Source: Lumbricus terrestris (Eukaryota; Annelida; Clitellata; Crassiclitellata; Lumbricidae). From it: a stretch of 64,000 bases of DNA. This document shows positions 45,053 through 56,730 of the stretch, in pieces (within the stretch, counting starts at the first letter, position 1; each line of letters starts with the position of its first letter). The notes below the pieces were generated by a model. It did no database searches, was not told the DNA's origin, and saw only the letters and a program-made list of their open reading frames with translations. The position numbers and the translations under genes are program-made. The stretch lies in contig OX457036.1 in the NCBI GenBank assembly GCA_949752735.1, positions 17,284,933 through 17,348,932 of the forward strand, read 5' to 3'.

Positions 45053-48000
45053 ATTGCCTGATATGTCGGCGGTTGTCAAGTGAATAGTACTGTGACTTAG
45101 CCATCTCAGTAATCCCCAAAAAACAATCTGCAAGGAAAGTTTTACTTGATCTGTTCTTAGACTTTTGTTCGCACTTCGGTAGCTTTCTTCTGTCAAGTTA
45201 GTGAGACATTTTTCAGGAATTCAGAGCTGATGGGTGAATCCATATAACCCCAAAATGATACCTGGAGCATAGTGCCATCTCCTGGGTCTCATCTTTGAAA
45301 CAACCCAACATCCCATGTACGGGTTATGCATGGTATCCTTGATGCTAAGGAGTTGTGTATGAGCATTGTTTGATTATAATGGTCTGGTGTTCAATTTTGA
45401 TGGGGTCCATAAGGTGGGTTTGTCTGGTGTCACTGATGGGTGCCTTCCTGAAGTTTTGTTTGTTTATCTAGGCACTGGTAAACTAACGGATATGGAAGGT
45501 TGATCTAAGAAGGGAAGAGAGTGAAGTACTATTTAGACACTGGATAAAGGGTTTGTAAAAGCCCTGGGGCAATGATGTAGACAAGCAGCTGTTGTATGTA
45601 AGGTAACTCAACTATGGATTTTGAACCCCCAAGGATGTTTCTCTAAAAGTCTTTTTATAGGGACAATCTATAGGCTCAGATTCCAATACAGAAAGACAGG
45701 CAGGCAGACAGGCAAGGCAGGCTGACAGACACACAAACTAGACTGGCAGGTCGGCATTGAACTTGAACATTTTGAAATTTGTCATTTTAAAATTTGAAAG
45801 ATAGCACTGGTGACTGCGGAGAGCAACCACTTAGTTTAATATACAAATTTTGACAGTAAATTAAACTAATTGAAATATGATAGAATCACATATTATACTG
45901 TAACTATTAATATTATGATCATAGAAATTTTGTAGACAATATCATGGTATATTTCAACAGTTCATGTAATGCAACAATGTAAATGAACTAGAAGCTATTA
46001 TCATTTTGCCAAATTTTATGAGTGGGGAGAGGTAAAATGTCTTCTCTGGGGGAATCTTTCCCTCTGGAGATGTCAGGATTAAACACTGATTTTTAAGTGC
46101 CATTGTCTAATTACCATTATTGCGTCAACACCCTTCATGGTAGTTTTGCTAAAAAAAAATTGCTTTTGCATGACTCTTCAAGAACATGTGACAAGTTGAC
46201 AACCTTAGAAATCATATATTCATTTAATTTAAAATCAGACAATTCCTGATGACACACCGCATTGTCATGAACTTGCTTTAAAAATTTGAATTTTTTCGCA
46301 TTGGAATTTGCGTTGAATTAATCAAAAGATTAAAATTGTATTTGTAAAATATGTGCAAAATCCAGAGGTAGCAAATGTGCTTTCCTGTGGGCAAAACTGG
46401 ACATTCATGGATTTTGCAAAGACTTACAACCTTATGGCGTTCACAGTAGGGTCTGATTGTAGTAGGTTACTGTGATAAAACAATAAAGTCTGATGGTAGC
46501 AAAGTTAGCAAAGTTTGGGTCATCTAGACCTATGTCCTAAATGCCCTGTGCTGTCTTACGCAACAAACCACTGAATTCAGATTAGACTGTCTTATAGTTT
46601 AGTGTTGATAGATGGAAAGCTACTCGAAGTAGGACTCTGTACAGCTTATTGTTGTGCTGTCTTGTTTCCGTAATTCATTTAGCATATGGTTCATTTTTAA
46701 CTTCTGATAAGTTCTGTTAATGGATTTAAGGATGACAGTTTGGACCAAAAAGTTTCTGTGCCTTAAAACCTGCAAAAACAAACTTGGAGAGTTTCAGTCC
46801 TGGTGACAGGCTAGACTTCCATATCGGTTCCTGTATCAAGCTGCATAATATAAGTGATTTTCGAAACTAAGGTCGTGGTTTTAACATAAACGGTGTTTAA
46901 AAATTTTAAGTAAACAGCAACACAGACGATGCCAGTTAAGCACAAGTATGTGAAGACGTTTGTAAGGGATCATATAATCTATCAGCATATTTGTGCAATA
47001 TTTGGGTAAACCGATATGTTCAGCTGTGTCCCTGGACGTCTAATTTCTCATTGGGAATCTCAAAGGCCATGTGCCAACTCATTATGATATAAGGCAGCTC
47101 GTTTTGCCCCATGCCTGTAGTCTTAGTATAAGGTACTTTTAAAACTGTTTGTGTCATTGGTGCCCCGAGGGCAGTCTGAGAAAGAGAAAGAGAGAGACAG
47201 AGACAGATAGAGAGACAGAGAGAGAAGGACACAGGGCCGGGGGGAGTTTGAAGGAGAATGTGGTAAGGGAGAGGTTGCAGATAGGGGCTGAGAATCAGGG
47301 TACCATGGAGAGAGGATTTTAAAGGTTAAGAGTGATGCAGTTATCTGAATTCTCAAGAGCTCTTGGCCAGGTTGCATGAGAGAGACAGCAAACCACCAAA
47401 AACGGAGTGAATGAAATAAAAACCAGACAGTGAACGACTGGTTTGGTTTAGGCTTTAAAGTATACTTTTCTTAATCATAGGAGATATTTCATCAGAGTGG
47501 TGTTTCTCATCCAAGAGGGACTTGCAGGTCTTTCAAGATTGTGCAGGTTTATGCTTTGGGAAAGACTTGTCAAGTTGTCACTTATCTTTAGATTGTAAAC
47601 TTAGGAATTCAGTTCAGCCACGATTTGCACACACACTTTGCTCAGCCACGATTGAAGTGGAACGCTCGGCCTTCATCTGTTGAAGGTTTATTGCATGGCT
47701 TTAGTCTCCTTGTTAGCAAGCTGCCCTGTCAACTGGGAGTTTGGGGTTTGACTCCCCACTTGAGGAGAAGTTTTTGGTGAGATTTCTGGCCCCCACCAGC
47801 CAATTCAGTAATGAGTATACTAACAGTATGTACACTCAATAAGAAAATGATAATGATAGCATTGATGAGGAATGGAACCCTAATTACCTATTATTACTAA
47901 TAATACCTAATAATTATTATTAGGTCGCACCCCCTTATAAGAAGGGGCTGAGAAAATAGATGAAATTGCAAACATTGTCAAACTAACTTAGGGGACTGAC

Positions 48001-48925
48001 TGATCATCTCTTCTTCATACGATGAGAGAAATTCGGGCACTTAGAGAGCAGTCACGGGCCCTTAAATTATCTTAGGCTTTATAAAAATAAGCGTTTTTAG
48101 AACAAATTGAATAATAAAAGTGATGGTATGATCCACAATATAATATTTATTTTTGCAATTATGACTTTATTCAGTTGTCAATTTGAAGTTTAAATGTATG
48201 TAATCAAGTGTCAGTAATATTACATTTACAAAGGCATAAATAAAAAAATTCAATGTATAGCTACCCTGCCCGGTCCTCTAAAAGGACTTTTATAGACTTG
48301 GGTAAGTTTGGAGGTACAATTGTACATACTGTGATTAATTCATATAAAAAAATGATGTTCACTTGGCCTATGCCTACATGATTAATCAATTGCTGAAATT
48401 ACTAGCAAATGAATGTCATTTTCAACATGTATGTCATCATGATTTCAGCAGTTGGCAAAATAAATAATCAGTGCTCCTTCTAGCTTATTAGACTACTAGG
48501 AACATTTGAAATCTCCTTTCACTCTGCCCAAGAAAAGTTGCACTTATATAGGCCTACTGTTAGCATTAATTTTCTGGTATGATGGCACTTTCGACTATTC
48601 TAATAATCTCTGATTAAGGATCATTATTTTAGGGTTGTGAGGTGAATGGAGAGCTGCGGGATGGCATACCAGAGAGCAAAGGAATGAGGTTGTGTCGAGT
48701 GGCCAGACAAATGCTTCACAGATGACTCAAGTTATGTCTTTCTCCATCTGTCTCTGAAAAATGCCTTAACGGATTTGAGGGGGGGTTAAGAAGAGGTGAT
48801 TTCTTTGTTGGGGCTGAGGAGGGAATATGGTCACCTGATATGCCAACGGCTGCAGCAGCTGCCTTAGGATGCTAATGATGATGTTGACGCGGTGCTGCCC
48901 GGTCCCATAGATATGCCCGGTCCCT
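45053..48925. other. 3.9 kb of unique non-coding DNA
   Basis: No ORF with protein character. It contains a GA-rich patch at about 47173-47225 and a possible tRNA-derived SINE relic at 47695-47790. It could be intronic or intergenic. Confidence 0.5.
47695..47790 (+). repeat. Possible tRNA-derived SINE relic
   Basis: The pattern …ctccttgttagcaagctgccctgtcaactggg… followed by ggggtttgactcccc resembles a tRNA half with a B box (ggtttgactcc against the consensus GGTTCGANTCC). No tail or target duplication was found. Confidence 0.35.
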
Positions 48926-49102
<177 letters not shown>

Positions 49103-49303
49103 AGAGCTTATCAACTGGAAGAATTTTTGACTGTGGCATAGATGACATCTGATATCTGTGGTCGGTCGAATGAGGGTGGGGTGGGCATTGTGATACCTTA
49201 CGCACCCTCCTGTCATCTGGGGCCTCCTCTCCAGTGGAGATGTCTCCTCGGTCCACCAGCGTGGGATGATGGTTAAGCAGATGCTAAAAACTGTTCATGG
49301 GCT

Positions 49304-49335
49304 ACTGCTGCTGCTGCTGCTGCTACTGCTGCTGT
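49304..49335. repeat. (CTG)n microsatellite
   Basis: About ten ctg units with one cta. It encodes a Leu run in a short ORF (49266-49460) that mimics a signal peptide, but nothing else supports that ORF. Confidence 0.9.
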
Positions 49336-49576
49336 TTGCCGTTGCCGTCGCTATCGCGCGGAAGATAAATGGAGCTACTGAGTGGGTCTTCAATGGGCTT
49401 TCAACCCCAGTTTCTGCTCTAGGGTTCTTGAGTGAAAGGGCAGACTGTGTGTGGGTGTAGGTCGGTGCTGTGTATAAAGGGCAGACAGATATAAACTTAT
49501 GTACCGGTACGCGTGAGTGCCTGTGCCTCTGTGTGTCTGCCTGTCCATGCATGTGTTTATAAAGTTGTCTGTGACA

Positions 49577-49578
<2 letters not shown>

Positions 49579-49620
<42 letters not shown>

Positions 49621-49690
49621 GGTGGGTGGGTGGGTGGGTGGGGGGTGTGTGTGGGTGGGTGGTGGGTGTGTGTGTGGGTGGGTGAACGGG
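49579..49690. repeat. (GT)n / (GGGT)n compound microsatellite
   Basis: A gt run of about 34 bp is followed by gggt units and mixed gtgg/ggtg. Confidence 0.95.
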
Positions 49691-50166
49691 TATGTGTGGG
49701 TGTGTGCGTGCGTCTAGGTGTGTTGGGATGGTTTTTTCAGACTATAAATAAGGCTGGAAGGATTTAGTCAAAGCCAGACAATATAGTGTTCCTCAGCTTA
49801 TGATAATTTTTACCATATCTGGATGTTGTAGGAAGTTCATGGAGCATCTGATCATGTGAGCTGGATGCAGGGATCACTTTAATCCAGAAATCCATCCAGA
49901 CCACCTGCGAGTTCTCTTCGTAAAGTGAAAAACCACTAAGGACTTTGTTTGCAGAATGTTCTGTCATCGCTAAAAGGTCGGGACTTTGATTCTAAACAAT
50001 CGCGCACACGTGAAGCGATAAAATACAAGAACTGAGTGCAGGAGAATTCCACGTCGTCTTTGATTTAAAGCATTTGTGTCTGGTGGTGGATTTATGTGCA
50101 CGAACTTCATTACTGTTTGTCCACTGCATTCCATTTTGCCATTCCAAGGCTGCTGGCTTGATTGAG

Positions 50167-50254
50167 ATGGTTGGGTATTTTCAACAGCGAAGTCGACTCG
50201 ACTGTAGAATGTGGCTGCACTGGGTTCTTCTCGTTATGCTGTTTGCATGGACAG
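50167..50254 (+). CDS. Candidate first coding exon with signal peptide (partial gene)
   Basis: ATG 50167 (gattgagATGG, G at -3 and +4) opens 29 codons: a polar start with several Arg, then a hydrophobic core MWLHWVLLVMLFAW, then T and one base of the next codon. The exon stops at 50254 against acag|gtaaga, a near-perfect 5' splice site. The intron would be phase 1, the usual phase after a signal-peptide exon. The product would be secreted or membrane-bound. I could not find exon 2; the next 14 kb looks like TE-filled intron or intergenic DNA. A chance ORF next to a chance donor is the main alternative. Confidence 0.4.
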
Positions 50255-50375
50255 GTAAGATGATTGTCTGCTTGTAAATGTTATGATTATAATTATGAGT
50301 TACCTGGTTGTGAATTGGTGGCGTTTCTGGATTATTTTTGATCTGACGAGAAGGATATGAAGATGTATGTACTGC

Positions 50376-50524
50376 CATAGGCGCAATCACGTCCTAAAAG
50401 TTGGAGGGGACCAAATGAATCACGTCCTAAAAGTTGGGGGGGACCATAATGATAAAGTCAATGGGACAACTCAAAAGTTGGGGGGGACGCGTCCCGTGGG
50501 TCCCATAGGGTGGTTGCGCCTATG
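50376..50524. mobile_element. hAT MITE (149 bp)
   Basis: Ends CATAGGCGCAATCAC / GTGGTTGCGCCTATG (one difference, slightly offset) are flanked by the perfect 8-bp duplication tgtactgc (50368-50375, 50525-50532). The interior has three near-tandem phrases of caaaagttggggggga type. Confidence 0.9.
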
Positions 50525-50594
50525 TGTACTGCGCTGTCAGACGAGTAATGATTGATGCTTGATGTAATTAAGGTAATCCTTAATTTTTACTTTC

Positions 50595-50792
50595 TTAAGG
50601 ACACTGCCATATCAATGATGATTAGTGTGGCCCTCCTCCTTTATCCAGGCTTGGACTGGCACTGGCAGAGTGCAGCCAGTCCTAGTTACTTGTTTTAACG
50701 ACACTGCCATATCAATGATGAATAGGCCTAGTGTCGCCCTCCTCCTTCCAGGCTTGGGACTGGCACTGGCAGACAAAAACCAGTGGCGGAGT
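50595..50792 (-). repeat. Two adjacent minus-strand copies of the 100-bp dispersed repeat
   Basis: Both begin (plus strand) acactgccatatcaatgatga, at 50600 and 50700, and end near ctggcactggcaga. Each is the reverse complement of 15113-15215 with scattered changes. Confidence 0.75.
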
Positions 50793-51644
50793 TATTGGGG
50801 TGATTCTGTTAGAGGAACCTTACTTTCCTTTGGTTTTGCCCTTGACACCGCGACATGATGTCCCCACAGATGCTATGGTTATGGTTATGGTTATGATGCA
50901 TAGGCCTACTCATCATGGCGCCGGAGACTGTCTCACGCAAGGGGAGCTGGCCTGTCGCCAGCCACTGAGAAGGTACGGTGGCCAAAGTTCCTACCAGAAC
51001 CCAGTGCTTGTAGTTACTGTGGCTCTGTTTCTTCCTTGCCCCACCCTTCCCCGTTTTACTCTCCCCCTTCACTGCACTAAGTGGACCTGATACGATGGTT
51101 TCGAGTGTCATGGCTATGTTTATATCTAGATGTTTGTGAACTCTGAATGTCTTCTTCCCACGTTCCATGCTATTCTTGCATAGGATCCTATTTTGGCGGC
51201 AAGCCTATAGGCCTACTCGAGTGCACGCTCGAGTACATGCATACTTGATCATGTGTGTGTTTCGGGTCTGTTGCAAGTCTTTCGGATTTTGTGCAATGAC
51301 ATTTGAAGCTGTGACCCATCTTATTTTGAGATGTTTGTGAACAGTTAATGACTTCCTTATCCATGTGTAGCCTACTGTGCAGTTTGTATACTGACTACAA
51401 TAAGCTAGTTAGTCCAGTGGCTGGTAGGTTCAAGGTTGGTCTTTGTCTGTCATGGATGAGCAATTTATTTAGTCACCAAAGATCCCACATTGACAGTCAA
51501 ATGTCAATAGATAGATGAGATAACGAGGAAATAGGACCTGCACTCATGATGTGATGAGGCAAAGCAACATCATGAGGTTGTTAACACTTGAACGAAATGA
51601 CGTTTTTAACACTTCATACTCTTGCTAGCTGGGCCGTTTTAAGG
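50793..51644. other. Non-coding, no gene seen
   Basis: Short ORFs only. A gttatg triplicate at about 50876-50893 is trivial. Confidence 0.4.
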
Positions 51645-52163
51645 CATAGCTCGATGCATACGCGTACCTTATATAAGGTACGCGTATCATACGTGCGTAC
51701 CTTTCAAAGAATAAAATACGCGTACCATACGCGTATTTTATTTCTGAGTATTATTATATGTCAGTGTTTTGACGCTTAACCGATATTAAATTACTTACTA
51801 ATTGGCACATGCAAACAAAGTGACGTCACCAGCGTATTTACGTTATCATAAAAGTTTGTTGTAAGTTACCTGTTATTGATATTTAGCAATTTTAGCCTAT
51901 ATCATTCAGACTTTGTAAGTTTGTGACTTGTGAACGGCCTGAGGTGATTTTTTTGTGATTATATAACATTTTAAGGCTTTAATACTTGTAAATGAGTATG
52001 TTACACCATGACTAATCAATAATCCATGACTTAAAGCATGTGCCACGGTTAAGTGTTGTACCGTACCTTTTACACCTTTTACGTACCCTTCAATAAGGTA
52101 CGTTAAAATACGTACGTACCTTTCAAACAATAAAATACGTACCATACGTACCCTCGAGCTATG
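51645..52163. mobile_element. hAT-type element with TIR CATAGCTCGA (519 bp)
   Basis: The 10-bp inverted termini are flanked by the perfect 8-bp duplication ttttaagg (51637-51644, 52164-52171). Subterminal regions are rich in ggtacg/tacgcgta palindromes on both sides. Confidence 0.9.
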
Positions 52164-52328
52164 TTTTAAGGTCGTCGTAGGCACTCTCGCATTTGTAGGC
52201 CATTCAACAACCAAGTGCCAACTTAATTGGCTTTATTATTCACATATTTCTTGACGTCATGTCACTCACGTGAACTAATTTTTTTAATCAGGATTCGTGG
52301 GCGCTTAATGCGGAAAATGACATTTAGG

Positions 52329-52646
52329 CAATAGGCAAGGCCGTAGCTACTGGGGTGTTTTAATTGGGTGTTTGAACACCCCCCGAAATGGAAAATGTGA
52401 AAAATAATATCTAGAATGCATTTACGAGCACATGATGTAGAAACCATGAAATAAAACCATGAAAACACCCCCGAAATGTAAAAATGTAAAAAGACAGAAT
52501 TAATTAATTGGTGACATTTTGTGATTGGTAACATTTTTTGACGATTTCCGCCGGATGACTAAAAAAGTCATCAGTTTTTTCGGAAGGGAAATTGGTGAAA
52601 CACCCCCCGAAATGGATTTTTTCCATTCCTCTGGAGCGCGTCCTAG
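52329..52646. mobile_element. Possible degraded hAT insertion (318 bp)
   Basis: An exact 8-bp direct repeat catttagg (52321-52328, 52647-52654) frames sequence with three acacccccgaaatg-like phrases. The termini are not convincingly inverted, so the 8-bp match could be chance. Confidence 0.35.
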
Positions 52647-53356
52647 CATTTAGGGAAGTTTTATGTGATTGTGCTAATGTAAAGAACGGCAAAGTTAACA
52701 TGATAGGCACAGTGCTTAATTTGTTATGGATAAGGCGGCCCTGCATGCCAGGGACTATTCAGGGACTTCTGTTCTTCTTTTGATATATCTTTCATGTCTT
52801 ATGTGCTATGTAAGTTTTTTTTGCCTGGAGGGAGCAACTGAAAGGAATCTGGTTTTCCAAGCCAGGCTCCATCTGTTTCAGCTTCTCACCTGTCACAGCC
52901 GGTCTTCCTTGAGTTCCTTTGACCTTTCCATGTCTGATGGACGATTATGATGTCGTAGAGGTCATCGTCGGATCTGATTAAATGAACCGCCTTTGAACAA
53001 TTTTCCGCTTGTCACAGCAACAAGGTCCATACAAATGAGTTCGGTGAAAAGAACAGAAGAACTTAATAACCGCTGTTGACAGTAAAAAAAATTTAAATTC
53101 TTCGAATTCAAGCCAATAAGAATTTAACTTGAAGTGTCAAGTTTGACTACTGTTTCGTGTGTTACTTTGGGAAAGCACACCATAGCTCGTTATATAGTTG
53201 AGTGATATGATTGTAACTCGATAAAGACAAATAAAACTGTTGATTTTGTTGATAATGGAAACTTGTGATTGTGCTGATGAAATATTTTGTAAAGCTTCCT
53301 TAGTAAATATTTTATTTTATTTTGAATACTGATAAAAGTTTAACAAATAATGTAAA

Positions 53357-53575
53357 TGAGGACGCAGTGGTGTAGTGGGTATGTTCGTTGCCTTGCCTTG
53401 CAGCCGAAAGGTTGCAGGTTCGAATCCACCTCAAGTTGCCACGTAGAGACCTTGGGCAAGTCCTTCACTCGCAATTGCTCAGCGCTTCGGCGTGAAACTC
53501 CGATGCACTGTCCCCGTTGTAGTCAGGAGCGCCTCTGAGTAGAGAACTTGAAGGGGCGCTATAACAAGTGCACAC
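53357..53575 (+). mobile_element. tRNA-derived CORE-like SINE sharing the LINE 3' hairpin
   Basis: Pol III A box tggtgtagtggg (53368-53379) and B box ggttcgaatcc (53417-53427) give a tRNA-like head. The next segment, gaccttgggcaagtcctt, resembles the conserved core of CORE-SINEs such as MIR. The 3' part, ggagcgcctctgagtagagaa…gaaggggcgctataa, is the hairpin terminus of the local LINEs (10575, 12746, 42590). It would be transcribed by RNA polymerase III and mobilised by the LINE's RT. No target duplication was resolved. Confidence 0.85.
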
Positions 53576-54166
53576 ACAAACAAGCAAACAACAGCACTTG
53601 GACTAAGACAATGTGAGCAGTGGAGTTAACAAATGGCCAATGACAATGGAGATCATTTATTTGTACCCATCTCCACCAAATGTCTGGTGGCATCAAAAAC
53701 TGATGTTGATGATGATGAAGATGAAAGAATGGTTTTAAGAGTAGAATAATTATGTTAATAAGAAATGACTAATGACCAACCAGACCATTGGTGCATTGGT
53801 GATGCTTCAGTGCTTAGCACCCTATCCAGTTACTGAGGGGGAGGGGTGTTTGGGGGTGCGTTGGGGAGGATAATCAGTTGGAATTTTATCTGGGCTTCAT
53901 CTGCTGATAGAGGTCAGGATGCTTGATGAGATCCAGATTTATGGCACTGGCCAATCTTTATCCAGACCTCATTAAACAGACATTATTATCTCCATCTCTA
54001 TCCGCCCATCTAATCTCCTCCTCCTCTTCCTCTTTCTCCGCCTCCATCCCTCCTCCTCCTCCTCCTCCGGCTCTCCTGTTCTGCCTAATTCTCTTCTCTT
54101 TACAGTTTTCCTCTAAATTTATCATATAATTCTTCTTCATTGAAAAAAATTGAAAGAAAAGCAAAG
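53576..54166. other. Non-coding, no gene seen
   Basis: Contains a short (GATGAT) patch at about 53704 and a pyrimidine-rich patch (about 54014-54068). Confidence 0.4.
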
Positions 54167-54240
54167 CAAAACTCCGCCACTGGTTGCACTCTGTCGGTGC
54201 CAGTCCCAAGCATGGATAAAAAAGGAGGAGGGCGTCGCTA
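54167..54240 (+). repeat. Dispersed repeat, fourth copy
   Basis: aactccgccactggttgcac … aaaaaaggaggagggcgtcgctaat matches 15113-15215 in the same orientation. Confidence 0.75.
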
Positions 54241-54300
54241 ATGGTCTTTGTTACCACACAGTGATCTTAAACTGCATCTACTACTACTAAAGCAGAGTAA

Positions 54301-54580
54301 TGTACGAACCAGTAGATAATTCGACTGTATATCTTGATTTTTTTTTTGTATGCAGAACCAGTTGATAAATTCGTCTATAAATCTTGATATTGTATGCAGA
54401 ACCAGTTGATAAATTCGTCTATATATCTTGATATTGTATGCACAACCAGTTGATAAATTCATCTATATATCTTGATATTGTATGCAGAACCAGTTGATAA
54501 ATTCGTCTATAAATCTTGATATTGTATGCAGAACCAGTTGATAAATTCGTCTTTATATCTTGATATTGTATATGTAGAAT
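54301..54580 (+). repeat. 44-bp minisatellite, about six units
   Basis: tgcagaaccagttgataaat starts at 54351, 54395, 54439, 54483 and 54527 (exact 44-bp spacing). A diverged unit precedes and a partial unit follows. The 44-bp period is not a multiple of three, so ORFs across it change frame with each unit. Confidence 0.95.
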
Positions 54581-54609
54581 AAACTTGGAGTTGTACTCAG
54601 GGCTTAAAG

Positions 54610-56722
54610 CAGTGGTTTTCAACCTTTTTCTAGTGGCGGAACCTTTCCAAGGCAGGTATTTGCTCGCGGAACCCTTCGCGTTTCACCCGTCCAGTATTTC
54701 AAGAAATACATAGCATACAGTAGTAAAATTTGAAATTATGTAATATTTAGATGTACGTCACTTGCACTTCTGGTGCAGTCTATAGTATCACATTACTAAT
54801 ACTTACTTTAGAATTCTAGACACATAGGCCTATGGTGTAATTCAAAACAACTGCATTTCTGCTCTATTTCGTCAACAAAGTTACTATCAATCCATCTAAC
54901 AGACGGATAGAGTATTCAAGCATGGAAATAAAATTATGTTCTCTTCTGGATCAGTGTTATGGACAAGTTGTATTAAAGTATTTATTCAAGTTTACTGCAA
55001 ATTTTTGCTTGGCTTGAGTCTTGGACGCATCATAGAGAGACACGTAGGCAGACGCATAATGATTCATCTTCAACATAAATGAATCTTTTGGGGGTTCAAC
55101 CGTCATGAGTGTGGTGAGTGACACGAGGCTATAGTGGGACTGATGGCCTCAGCTTATTTGCCCAGTGTCAGCTTCGTTTGCAAGTTATCCCTGCACCTGA
55201 AAAGTGCTTCTGTCACAATAATCACACATGATTCTCATTTCACACATCTAGTCCTAATATCGCACATCCGATTCTTATTTCACACATCTAATATGACTTT
55301 CGGAGAAGCAAATAGCGAGTATAGGGCCTATATAGGCCTGTCGATTAAAGATATTACAGACAAATATAGTGCTCAATGTCAGCCTTTACATTTGCAAAAT
55401 TTTGAATACCCGCTACCTCTGGATGAGAAATTTAACCATCGGCTCTTCAAAATGAACTGTTCAAAAGAGGAACTAAGTAACCAAACAAGTCGTTGGCCGA
55501 GTGCTCAGCACATTCTGTTAAGTCAGAACAGATCTCGGGTGTTCAAATAGTTTTAAACCAATGATAAAGATGCTTTGTCCGACTGGACAGTTGGAAACGC
55601 ATGTAATCTACAGCAGGGGTTCTCAAACTTTATTTTCATTTTATTTTTATTTTATTTTCCAAGTAAAAAATCGAACTATGGCGTACCCCCAGCAAAGTCA
55701 GATCAGAAGCAAAACGCCAATGCGAAGGATCCCCATTTCAGTGACAACTAAAAGTCCTTCTAATCATTGCATTATGTATTAGAGTTGTATACATGGAGCA
55801 AAATTTAAAATATGCATAGTTTTGGTCATGTAATCTTATCAACAAAAAGGGAAATTTGGTCTATAGGCCTAATACCTGTAGGCTAAGGCAGAGCTAACAT
55901 ATAGGTCTAGTGTTATATAACTTATATTGCTGTGTGCTTGTTTTGACTAGCACAGATTTTAAAAACAAAATTACCTGTTTTGATATTTGTCAATTTCAAA
56001 CGCAAATTTGGGCCATATTTATTTTTGAAAGCAAGAATAGTTTAAAAACTAGTTTCAAACAGATTTATAATTATGTGACACGTGCTGAAAGGAATCACAA
56101 ATTTTAAAAGCCCGACCAGAAATTAATCCTTAGGCCATTTCAGCTCTCCTAGGCCTATTTGAACGCTGTAATACGCTGAGAATTTCTGGCTTTGGTTCTT
56201 TCAATCATTTTGGCCTGTACATTATTTTGCTTCAAATTTATAGTGATAGTGTTGTGAAAGAAATAAATGACGATGCTGTTATAATTATGTAGCAACGTTA
56301 GAAATCATTGCTAATCAAGAAAAAATAGATAAGGTTCGTAAACTCAAAGAAAAATTTATATTTCTGGAATTTTTTCGCGTACCCCTTACCGGTGTCTGGC
56401 GTACCCCAGGGGTACGCGTACCACAGTTTGAGAACCCCTGATCTACAGGGCCTAAGCCTACATGTATAGGCCTATGTGATGCACTCGCCTTCAGAAAAAC
56501 AAATATTGAACGACATAATTGGCCTATAATAGAAAAAACAAAACATTCACGTAATAATGCTTTTTAAGCAAGAATGACTGAAGGTTGGGAATGAATCTAC
56601 TCATTGCTGATTCTTTTAGGATTTCAGTCGGTGCACTAAAATTTCTACCAATCTGCCGCGGAACCCCTGGCCAACGCCCGCGGAACCCAGGGGTTCCGCG
56701 GAACCCCGGTTGAAAATCACTG
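54610..56722. mobile_element. hAT element with TIR CAGTGGTTTTCAACC (2113 bp), host of a second hAT
   Basis: Ends CAGTGGTTTTCAACC / GGTTGAAAATCACTG are flanked by the perfect 8-bp duplication gcttaaag (54602-54609, 56723-56730). Without the inner insertion it would be about 1.28 kb. An internal ORF (55134-55550) has no family resemblance I can name. Confidence 0.93.
55614..56440. mobile_element. Nested hAT element, TIR CAGGGGTTCTCAAACT (827 bp)
   Basis: Perfect 16-bp inverted termini are flanked by the perfect 8-bp duplication atctacag (55606-55613, 56441-56448). It lies wholly within 54610-56722 and is therefore younger. Confidence 0.95.
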
Positions 56723-56730
56723 GCTTAAAG

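Noticed and set aside
49266..49460. Leu-rich ORF resembling a signal peptide
   Set aside because: Created by a (CTG)n microsatellite; no splice donor or homology supports it.
52329..52646. Firm hAT call for this segment
   Set aside because: The 8-bp direct repeat is exact but the inverted termini are not convincing, so it is kept only as a low-confidence feature.
53361..53430. tRNA gene
   Set aside because: A and B boxes are present, but the sequence continues into a CORE-like body and a LINE-type tail, so it is a SINE head.
55134..55550. 138-codon ORF inside a hAT element
   Set aside because: No recognisable transposase or other domain; could be a relic, but I cannot support a function.
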